From: Chara braunii | Taxonomy: Eukaryota; Streptophyta; Charophyceae; Charales; Characeae | Reading direction: 5' to 3' | Length of the DNA: 28,528 bases | Assembly (NCBI GenBank): GCA_003427395.1 | Contig: BFEA01000229.1 | Span: 860,446 to 888,973, forward strand | In this document: piece after piece, positions 10,281 to 18,478 of the stretch | Position numbering within the stretch: position 1 is the first letter of the stretch | How the letters are laid out: every line of letters starts with the position of its first letter | Program-made: the position numbers and the translations under genes | The notes under the pieces: model-generated | Told to the model about the DNA's origin: nothing | The model's database searches: none | What the model saw: the letters and a program-made list of their open reading frames with translations, nothing else

Positions 10281-10531
10281 GTGGGACCAGGACGTGGCAT
10301 GACCCCACAGGGCGTGTGCTGTTCCAGTCCAGTCCAGTCTAGTTAGTCCACTGGGGGTATACCCCAGCTGCAGTCTGTTTCAACTCATTCTTCATTTTGC
10401 ACACTTTGGAGTACGCGCGTGTTGAGTCTGCGTCGGAGTTGCGCTATCTCTTCCAACTCCATCGCCATGTCCATCATCCTCACCCCTTCGTCTTCATCCT
10501 GACGGACCGCCATCCCGGCGGGTCCGGCACA
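10281..10531 (+). mobile_element. Candidate LTR (solo or remnant), about 250 bp
   Basis: The stretch begins TGTGGGACC, ends GGCACA and is followed after one base by a primer-binding-site-like sequence (10533). The near start also holds ACGTGGCATGACCCCACA, a small palindromic cluster of a kind often found at plant LTR 5' ends. A triple CCAGT repeat lies at 10324-10340. No second copy is visible in the window and no gag-pol coding sequence follows, so this would be an LTR remnant or part of a very small non-autonomous element. The 5' edge is a guess. Confidence 0.35.
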
Positions 10532-10532
10532 C

Positions 10533-10544
10533 TGGTATTAGAGC
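10533..10544 (+). other. Primer-binding-site-like sequence (tRNA-iMet type)
   Basis: TGGTATTAGAGC differs by one base from TGGTATCAGAGC, the usual plant primer-binding site complementary to the 3' end of initiator tRNA-Met. It lies one base after a CACA end, as expected downstream of a 5' LTR. Confidence 0.45.
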
Positions 10545-10789
10545 GGGAACGTTCCCCCCTCCCACCCACCCCACCCCGCGCGGGTGGAAGTATGGTGTAA
10601 TCCCGATAGCTGGATTTTGGCTGTTTTTTTGTTATTTTCAGAGCAAAAAGATGAGAAAACATTGGAGAAACGTGCAGCCCCGAGGAAGTGACACGTGACA
10701 AAGAAAGAGGGAGTGTCATCATGACGCATGCGTGCTACGGCTACGCGCGCGCGGCATGCACCCATGCTGCCTCGCCCCGCCCCGCTCCC

Positions 10790-10945
10790 AGATTATATAT
10801 GTATATCAAGATTCGGGATGTAGGCTGCTGCCAAGGTTTGAACCTAGGCAGCTGCTGACCATGCACATGTGTAGCCAATGCTTTAACACAATGACCAGAC
10901 TCTCTAGATGCTCTAGGGGTGTGGCACGTTGGTGTTGAAGAGTGC
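10790..10945 (-). mobile_element. tRNA-derived SINE-like unit
   Basis: On the minus strand, TGGTCATTGTGTTAAAGC (from about 10897 down) resembles a tRNA D-arm and A box. About 40 bases later GGTTCAAACC (10844-10835) is a good B box within a T-arm-like inverted repeat (TGCC...GGCA around AGG...CCT). After the head the sequence runs into a TA-rich tail (about 10812-10790), as in plant SINEs. The intervening arm does not form a clean anticodon stem, so a functional tRNA is unlikely. Length and boundaries are approximate. Confidence 0.45.
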
Positions 10946-11105
10946 CACAAAAGTTATTTATTCCCCCCCCCTCGGCGAGCGGCGAGTAGTGCCCGACACG
11001 ACAGCAGCGAGTGGGATGCTATTTGCCCCCCTCCCTTCCTCTGGGATGCTGCTGTCTGCGTACGTGGCTAACTACAGTGCCACGCGGCAGCTTGCTGAAA
11101 AACTT

Positions 11106-11280
11106 GAAGACCCCGGTGGCTACGGGGCTGCACTACTATGAAATCTGGGTGGCTGATCAAGATCTCAGCACACCCACATGATGATGATATGATGCACCAG
11201 CAATCGCGCAGCGGTGAAGACCTCCCTGGCTAGGGGGTTGCGCGACAATGCAATGAAGGTGGTTGACCAAGTTCTCAGTC
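11106..11280 (+). repeat. Pair of diverged direct repeats, period 110 bp
   Basis: 11106-11170 and 11216-11280 both start GAAGACC and share GGTGGCTGATCAAGATCTCAG-like and GGTTGACCAAGTTCTCAG-like ends, in the same order and spacing. Similarity by eye is about three quarters. No function is evident; it resembles tandem structure in retroelement noncoding regions. Confidence 0.55.
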
Positions 11281-11399
11281 AACGCTAGATTACTTTTATT
11301 ATTATTATTTTTGATGCAGCAGCAAGCTGCCAGCACCTTGAAGGCCAAGATCCAGTGGATCTCGTTGACCTTGTTGCTCTTGGTCAACCAAGAGCCCGA

Positions 11400-11925
11400 T
11401 ATCACCTCTTTTTCATTAACCTACTCTCCTACCCCCCCCCCCCCTCTCTCTCTCCTCTACACCATCTCATAATTTTTTCTAACTCTGCCACTACTCCCTC
11501 CTCCTACCTTCCTCTTCACTCATCTTCCACCATCTTTTTGTCTCCTTCCCCCTTTAGTCACCATCTTCTATTAACCTCTTCTACTCCTCTCCACCTTTTC
11601 ATCCCTTTCTTTCTCATTCTCTCAACCTCCTCTCCCCCTTCCCTCCCCCAAATACAACCCCATCATACCCTTTATCTCCCAATTTAATCCTTTTCTCTTT
11701 CTCACCTACTTTTCTCTTTCTTCATCACTTTTTCATTTCCCCCCAACTTCGAATTTTTCTACTTTTGTTCTTTTGTCTTTCTCTTTGATTTAAATTTTAT
11801 ATTTTTCTCCAAAAGTTTGAATTATCTTATCCCCTATTTATTTTATTTTATTTTATTTATTTATTTATTTATTTATTTTTAATTCTAAAAATTTGATTTT
11901 TTCTGCGGCACCTCTATAGCTTGTT
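11400..11925. repeat. Pyrimidine-rich low-complexity stretch with ATTT microsatellite
   Basis: The plus strand is almost entirely C and T from about 11400 to 11800, starting with a C-run (about 11433-11445) and a CT run. An ATTT/TTTA microsatellite follows at about 11831-11880. Open frames here reflect the lack of A and G rather than coding. Confidence 0.7.
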
Positions 11926-12170
11926 AGGACTTAATCATTCTTGCTTTCGGTGCACATTTTGACCCCTTAGGGATAACGAAGTGCTACCGAAATTTTTGTT
12001 TTTCATACTTAGTCTTTTTCCATCATATTTTAACTCCTTGAGGGTAGCGAAGTGCTAGCCAAAATTTTCCATTTTACTTAATCATTATTCTGAACAGCGC
12101 ACTTCGACCCCATGAGGGTGACAAAATATTGCCGAAATTTTTGAAAAATTCAAAACTTAGTCTTCTCTTT
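11926..12170 (+). repeat. Three tandem units with a CCC-loop-GGG core
   Basis: Three units spaced about 70-75 bases share a core: ACCCCTTAGGGATAACG (from 11962), ACTCCTTGAGGGTAGCG (from 12033) and ACCCCATGAGGGTGAC (from 12107), then GAAGTGCTACCGAAATTTT or a variant, then an ACTTAGTC or ACTTAATC end. In the first unit, TTTCGGTGCAC (11945-11955) pairs with GTGC (11981-11984), one unpaired T, and ACCGAAA (11986-11992). This gives an 11-bp stem around the C/G core. The other two units keep the core but have weaker outer arms. Confidence 0.65.
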
Positions 12171-12339
12171 ACTCCGCTCCATCTCCTCATTTTTTTATTT
12201 CTTTATTTATTTTTCTGAAAATTATAGTTTGCGGCATTTTGAAACTTGGTGTGTTTTTCTTGGTCTCTCCTTCCTCTAAAGCATGAACCTTCCCGCATTC
12301 CAGAGGAAGATTCAATCTCCTTCCACTTTTTAATTGCAG

Positions 12340-12736
12340 GTTTTTGTCAACGGATAGTGGGCGATTCCATTTACAATATACCTGTCCATGTTTTAGCGAG
12401 AGATACGTCTTCATTTTGCACATATGGCAAGTAGTGGAGTGTGACCCATAGCCACGCACTTAAGCTCATCTTCCTATCCGTCGTCAGGATGCACGTAAAA
12501 CATGCGGAAAGTCACCACCATTTTGGCGGTCATCTTCATCGGGGCGATCCTTATCGTGACGTTTATCGATCTTATCACAACAATCGTGGTGATCACTTCA
12601 GTCGCCATCTTGGATCTGATAGACGCGTGATCCGTTCGTCTCGGCACCTTCTTTTTCCAAGGTTGGTGACCGTTTTCATTTTTGGCAACGCATTCACCCA
12701 TATTCTAGCGAAAGATTCATTCTTATTTTGCACATT
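12340..12736 (+). repeat. Diverged direct repeat, copies about 312 bp apart
   Basis: The end of copy 1 (about 12387-12423: TTTTAGCGAGAGATACGTC, then TTCATTTTGCACAT) matches copy 2 (about 12699-12735: ATTCTAGCGAAAGATTCATTC, then TTATTTTGCACAT). Upstream, TTTTTGTCAACG and TTTTTGGCAACG also correspond. Several GATC/GTGATC-containing short inverted repeats lie between them (12540-12630). This looks like internal repeat structure of a large noncoding retroelement segment. Confidence 0.5.
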
Positions 12737-12739
12737 TTA

Positions 12740-14310
12740 ATAATGGGTGATCGCGCTGCTCGTTTCAGCTCTGGTGTTGTTTATTGTCGGGCTTTTTGGT
12801 AGAGGTCCTGACACCAGTTGCCTGCGTCAGGGGCTCGCCGCTATTCACTAGTGATTTTGTCACTCTTCGTGGTCAGGATCGTGGTCGTCATCCTCACTAC
12901 GTGTTTCTTCGTCAAGTTCATCACTTCCCTTTCACAGGCATAGAGAAGACTATACAAACATAGTCAAATTGTCGACCAAATACGTGGGGTGGTGGTACGT
13001 AGATAACATGTGCGGGCACGAGGAGGAGAAAAACAAATGAGATCGTGAAAGAGAGGGGAGAGGGAGGTGCCAGAAGAAGTCAACGAAGTAAAGGAATTGA
13101 GGTTTTTATCTCAAATGCACTAACCCCTCCCAACCACGATCTGTCGTAAGGAACTCGAGTGTGGAGGCAGACGCATACCTGGTCATGATGTTGGTCAGCA
13201 TGGTCGACATATACATGTAATTCGGTTATTGCGGCTGACACCGGTAGGTTGTTCTGCCACATCACAGTAAAGAGTAGAGTAGTTGAATAACCGCAGTCTA
13301 GGTACCGAGCACTGTAAAAGGAAAAAACTTCGATCGAGTTATGGCGGTGGCAATAATCTGTTTTCGTTGATAGTTGAACTCATTGTTTTGGTTCTTCATC
13401 TCAGGGCATGGAGGGGGCAACTGCCGTTTGCTGTGCTTACTGTGTGCTATTGAGGCCTCCTACTGCACACAGTTGTTGTGTGGTGCTATGTTGAGCGACG
13501 CTGTGTATGTTGAGCTTACTGTGTGGTGCTGTGTTTTTGTCATTTTTGTGTGTTTTTGCTAAATTCATCATTGCGTCTTGTTGTGCCTTTACTAAGTACT
13601 TGTTGGGCAATTGTCATGAGTTCGTTGTGCACATGACTGCAAGGGGGCAATTGCTGCAACTTGCAGGTCCGTCAGGGAACCATTATGCTGGGTTTTGGCC
13701 GAGGGTTGGTCGTCTCCACTACGTTTCGCCACCATTGCGGGGCCCTTAGGAGAGTGAAGATAACAAGGCCGTCTCCACGTGAGTCTGAGTGAACCTTTTC
13801 CCTAATCTCAAAAAACTGACTTTCTTACTTGTGTCTTTCTTGATCTAAAGTTCAGTCTGTGTTCGAGAGAGGAAGGCGGCGGGTGGGATTGCAACCCGTA
13901 ATCCGCATCGAGACCCTGTTGGAGGTCAACCCAATGATTGCGGGAGCTCTGTCGAAGCCCAGACGGGGTTATGGAGGCAGGGAATACTCAGATATAACAT
14001 CGTTTTCACACATGATCCTGTATTCCCCTAATTCTATTACCTTATATTTTTGGTTGAACATATGATTGAAATTATTTACCTTTAACTTTATTTTGCATAT
14101 ATCTTATTGCAGGATTATTATGAATTGAAAGGAATGCGATGTGTATGAAAGTCAAATCCTTTATCTGTTTCAACTAAGAAAAAGGAAACGGGAGAAGGTT
14201 GGAAGAATGCGTTTTGATTGCGTTTAAACGGGTCAAGCAAAAACTGAATCCCTATAAGTTGAGTGATTGAGTGTTGTGTTTTTATTTTATGTTTGTTGGG
14301 TTGAATGAAT
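12740..14310. other. Unassigned noncoding DNA
   Basis: No convincing gene. At 13464-13535 there is a GT-rich patch with repeated TGTGTGGTGCTATG-like words, the reverse complement of words in the 12-bp array near 21.1 kb; this may be coincidental. A stretch at about 13860-13990 has more even composition but I recognise no protein. It leads directly into the hairpin array. Confidence 0.4.
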
Positions 14311-14315
14311 GATTA

Positions 14316-15490
14316 TTAAGGACATGATTGATCCTAAGTTGGACGGTCCAGTCACTTGTTTCCTTTGAGGGTTTCTGAACAGGAGGATGGATACCCTAAG
14401 TTGGGAGGCTCAGTTCCCGATGTTTATTTTGGTTTGCTGAAATAGAATTGGGGATATTCTAAGTTGCGTGAACCCAGTTCTATGTGTTTTCTTTTGAGGG
14501 GGACAAAGGCATGAGACTAGGCGTACCCCTAAGTTAAGGAGGCCTAGTCATGAGCTATGAACTTAACGGTGAACCGAAGTATAAAAATTGATATGTATAT
14601 TATATGCATTTATACCATCTGGCAGGTTGGGCACCCTAAGTTGGGAGTTCCAGTCAATAAGTCGTGTAGAAAAAAAAAAATGAAGAGAAACAAACTAAGA
14701 GTATAATGTAAAGTTACCCCGAACAAACTGAATGTATCCCTAAGTTGGGGCAGTTCCGTCCTATACCGGTGATAATATAAAAAAAGACAGAGAGTTAGTA
14801 TAAAATTTTCTTATTTTAAACATAAATAAGGCAAGATTGGATGTCTCCCTAAGTTGGGTAGGCTAATCGTTTGCCTAAGAATAAATAAATTATAAAGTTT
14901 GTGAAAAGGTATTTATAATTGTTTAAATTGTTGTTACAGAGGCAAGCGTACCCCTAAGTTGAGGCAATTTAGTCATACGTCGTATATAGCTTTATTTAGG
15001 CAAATCGGGCGTACCCCTAAGTTGGGGCGGTCAGGTCATATTGCCTTATATATCTTAAATTATTTAGGATAACTAGGAGAACCCCTAAGTTGGGGCAGCC
15101 TAACGATATGCCTTTTGTCGTTATGTTATGTAGGTTGGGTGTAACGTTAAGTTAGGACAGTCTGACCATTCGTTGTTTGTTTTTATTTAGGCAGATTGGG
15201 CATACCCCTAAGTTGGGGCAGTCTAATCCTACGTCATACGTAATTTTTACTTAAAGTTGACTAGGCATACCCCTAAGTTGAAACAATTTAGTTTTATGCT
15301 TCATGTTGTCAGTTAAGCAGAAGTCGGGCGTACCCCTAAGTTAAGGCGGTCTGGACATATGATTTATGTTCACCGTTTATGTTGGGTTGGGCATAACCCT
15401 TAGTTGGGGCAGCCTGGTCATACGTTTTTCAGTCATATAAGCAAGGCATACCCCTAAGTTGAGACAATCTAGTTGTGTGTACCCTATTCA
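14316..15490 (+). repeat. Array of about 16 hairpin-forming units with core CCCC-TAAGTT-GGGG
   Basis: The loop TAAGTT occurs at about 14335, 14397, 14460, 14530, 14637, 14741, 14850, 14955, 15018, 15086, 15148, 15209, 15274, 15337, 15400 (as TTAGTT) and 15455. It is usually flanked by ACCCC and GGGG or variants. Outer arms of 6-9 bases pair across the core: AGAATTGGG with CCCAGTTCT (14444-14452/14473-14481), GACTAGGC with GCCTAGTC (14515-14522/14542-14549), GATTGGGC with GTCTAATC (15194-15201/15221-15228), GGTTGGGT with GTCTGACC (15133-15140/15160-15167), and GGTTGGGC with GCCTGGTC (15385-15392/15412-15419). Arm sequences differ but pairing is kept, often by G-T pairs. Some units (for example 14955) pair poorly. 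AT-rich spacers separate the units. No coding frame crosses the array. Confidence 0.85.
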
Positions 15491-17000
15491 CAGTCTGATC
15501 TTATGTCATAGGAAATGGGGTTTTACAGAGGATTAAAAAAAGTGAAAGATTAACGAATTACTTGGCTAAAGCTAATTTGGGATTGAGAGAGATGTTGATT
15601 ATGCATGTTTGATTGCGCCCACTCGTTTGGGGCATCTCTTAATAGATTTAGTTGCCCAGATGCTCCCCGAGTGTTGGAGTCATAGATAGACTGGAATAAA
15701 TGGTGGGAAGAGAAGCTTGGGATTAAATAGGTTTGACCTTACTAGGAGTTTATATGAATCTATTTTTCATTCCAAAGGTTTACGTTTGGTCGCAGGCAGA
15801 AAAGTTTCATGAACATTCCCCATGTTGAAAATCATTCAAGGAACTCAAATATATTCAGTCTGAGGTTAAACCTTGACTTATATATTTTTTGTGTATGTCT
15901 GCTTCCTACCTTAAGTTAAGAGAAAAAGTTATGGGTGCCTCTTAGTCTAAGTATCACAAACGCGAAAAATCATCCATAAAAAAAGTCGTTCTAAAAAATT
16001 AAGTAAGTTCGGGAGATCAACGCCTCAAAGTCCGAGGTTCTAACGGGTTAGTCTTAAACGTTCTACCGCGTGCATGCCTATGCTACAACGATCGAGAAGA
16101 ACACCCTCGACCGACCTACCTCTACGATTGCAAGTAAAAGTCTTCGCAAATGAGTCAGTAACTCAGCAGGGATACACCTATCTACCCCTCAAGTAGAGGT
16201 AAGTTGTACCTCACGAAGCTATGTCTTGTGGCAGAGAGTCACGAGAGGTATAGCTGGCGCACATGGTCGGAGTGGTATCTCCGTTGACTCTACAATTACC
16301 TTACTCTTGTGTGACGCAACTTTGAGGTCACTTACCACAACGTGTGAGACCGTCACGATCGACAACGTGTATGCGAGTGTCTGTGGGACATGCGCGACTT
16401 CGTAGCACAGATCGCGCGACTATAACAATTTCTCTCTTAGACAAAGTGTTCGACCTTGGTTAAATCTGGGTTCGTTATTGTGGACACTGCCTTTCCCCTT
16501 ACTCTGTTTTATTACTATTTAACGAGTTTATTGTTGTTATGTGGCTGAATGTTGCTTCTTCTTGGCCTTATGCTCCATGTTTTGATTGTCATTGTGTGGA
16601 ATGATTCGACTATGTGCTACGTGGAGACTGGTAATTTGCAAACAGAGTTGTGCAACTGCGCCCCTCGAACTCTGATTCTGAGCTCTGTGAGACCCGTTGT
16701 CGAATGATCGTCCATAGTCGGGATCCTTCGTATACCCCTGCACCGTTCCAACCAGTGTAGAGGCGTCGTAGAGTATAGCATGAAGTTTAACAATACTTTT
16801 TGAATGAGCTAGACGTTGTTTGTCTACCGTTTTGTTCCTCGCCATCATTTTTCAACCATAATCAGAACTGCATGAAAGATTTCCATTTCGATTTGAGACT
16901 TGACACTCACTTTTTCCTAAATTCTTAGCATACCCCCGTTGTGGGTTTTTGGGACCCTTTCCACATTTAGTCCACTCCGTGAAGGAAAGCAGCGTAGGGC
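15491..17000. other. Unassigned noncoding DNA between the hairpin array and a primer-binding-like site
   Basis: No gene seen. The single open frame of about 100 codons on the minus strand (16848-16537) has no recognisable domain. Short inverted repeats such as ACCCCTCAAGTAGAGGT (about 16185-16201) echo the C-loop-G style of the upstream array. Given the site at 17009 the region could be the leader or long terminal repeat of a degenerate retrotransposon, but no paired LTR is in view. Confidence 0.35.
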
Positions 17001-17008
17001 GTGAGGTT

Positions 17009-17020
17009 GGTATCCGAGCC
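17009..17020 (+). other. Primer-binding-site-like sequence (tRNA-iMet type)
   Basis: TGGTATCCGAGC differs by one base from the usual TGGTATCAGAGC. It is followed by CCAACACG (17019-17026), which is complementary to CGTGTTGG (17048-17055). TTCTTTATC (17033-17041) lies between them and is complementary to GATAAAGAA (17062-17070), giving an interleaved pairing pattern. No clear CA end precedes the site, so an LTR boundary is not established. Confidence 0.35.
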
Positions 17021-17488
17021 AACACGTGTCGGTTCTTTATCAGTTAACGTGTTGGTGACAAGATAAAGAAGACTGTATTCGACCCTAGTTGTCTAGGCGA
17101 AGTCCGCCTGTTACTCGCAATCGTTCTGCAGTAGAGGGTAGGAGAATAGTTGCATTAGAATATTGGATTAGAAAATTTTCTACATTGTAATCTTCTAGTG
17201 GCCTTTGGTCTCTTCTTGGTTTGTTGAGGTTTCATGGTCGTGAGGTTATTTCTAGTTGTGCGGCTTGCTCAGGTATGGAGTGGTTATTATCTTCAGTTTG
17301 TTCGGCTTTGAGGTCTTGTGTTTTCCTTCTTTCCTCGGAATGAGGTTCAGGACAATGGTCTAGATTTGGCCATATCGTGCGTGGAATATAGCTTCTCATC
17401 ACTGAAGCTGGGAACGGTCCCAATAGTGACTTGTTTCTACTCCGGGTTGCATTGTGGAGGGATTCCCACCCTCCCCTTTTTCCGTTCG

Positions 17489-17829
17489 CAATTTGCAAAA
17501 TACCCCCATAAGTTGAGATATATGCCAAAATGCCCCTAAAAGATGTGAAAAGAGCGGAATGCCCCTCTGACAAAAGAGATATTTTTTTGAAATACCCCTG
17601 ATGTCCGTTGAACTTTGGAAAATGCCAAGTACTTGCCAACTTTTCCAAGACCCTATTGCAAAAGTCCAAGGCCTTAACGCTGTGGTCCAGATTGAAAATT
17701 TGCACACCAGCCTAACAGGGTGCATAACTCAAAGATTTTGGCCCAAAAGGGCATTACGTTCTACCCACATCTTTCAGGGGCATTTTGTCACCTATCACAA
17801 CTTCTGGGGGTATTCTGCAAATTATCCCT
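17489..17829. mobile_element. Foldback/MITE-like element with 77-bp terminal inverted repeats made of ~30-bp subrepeats
   Basis: 17489-17565 and the reverse complement of 17748-17824 align without gaps over 77 bases with about 14 differences (about 82% by hand count). Within each arm an AATACCCC/AATGCCCC word recurs about every 30 bases: C-runs at 17503, 17533, 17562 and 17595 on the left, G-runs at 17718, 17749, 17777 and 17806 on the right. Arms built of direct subrepeats are typical of foldback elements. The interior is short and has no transposase, so it would be non-autonomous. I could not find a target-site duplication. Confidence 0.75.
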
Positions 17830-18017
17830 ACAAAAATTTAAAACTAATTTTTGTAAAGAAAAAAAACAAAGAACTGCCCTTTCCGTTGTGGACAGCGCCC
17901 AGAGGAGAGCGCGCGCTACGGCATGTCCGTATCCGTAGACTCTGGTTTGCGCTGCTGAGAAAAGAACAGGCAGGCGGAGCAGCGTACGGGCTGCGTGCAA
18001 ACGGGCGAGCGGAAGTA
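17830..18017. other. Short unassigned segment
   Basis: Nothing recognisable between the foldback element and the first CT repeat. Confidence 0.4.
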
Positions 18018-18038
18018 CTCTCTCTCTCTCTCTCTCTC
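18018..18038. repeat. (CT)n microsatellite
   Basis: Uninterrupted CT dinucleotides, about 10 units. Confidence 0.95.
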
Positions 18039-18116
18039 GCTCTCACACACATATCAGCCGTGTTGTGAGTGAAGACGTCCCAGAAAGGAAATAGGTGGGT
18101 TCGCGCAGCACGGAGA

Positions 18117-18119
<3 letters not shown>

Positions 18120-18199
<80 letters not shown>
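18120..18199. repeat. (CT)n microsatellite running into the assembly gap
   Basis: About 40 CT units that end at the N run. The true length is unknown. On the far side of the gap (18479) the sequence is unique (TGCTCCATCCATCC), so the repeat ends inside the gap. Confidence 0.95.
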
Positions 18200-18478
18200 N
18201 NNNNNNNNNNNNNNNNNNNNNNNNNNNNNNNNNNNNNNNNNNNNNNNNNNNNNNNNNNNNNNNNNNNNNNNNNNNNNNNNNNNNNNNNNNNNNNNNNNNN
18301 NNNNNNNNNNNNNNNNNNNNNNNNNNNNNNNNNNNNNNNNNNNNNNNNNNNNNNNNNNNNNNNNNNNNNNNNNNNNNNNNNNNNNNNNNNNNNNNNNNNN
18401 NNNNNNNNNNNNNNNNNNNNNNNNNNNNNNNNNNNNNNNNNNNNNNNNNNNNNNNNNNNNNNNNNNNNNNNNNNNNNN
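18200..18478. other. Assembly gap (279 N)
   Basis: Run of N after the CT repeat; probably unresolved because of the microsatellite. Long open frames across it are artefacts. Confidence 1.

Noticed and set aside
10815-10905. Functional tRNA gene on the minus strand
   Set aside because: A and B boxes are present but no proper anticodon or acceptor stem can be drawn; a SINE head is the better reading.
13859-14065. Open frame of 68 codons upstream of the hairpin array
   Set aside because: It is short, ends in AT-rich DNA and matches no protein I recognise.
14316-15490. Hairpin array as a CRISPR array
   Set aside because: Plant nuclear context, repeats degenerate rather than identical, spacers uneven and AT-rich, no cas genes.
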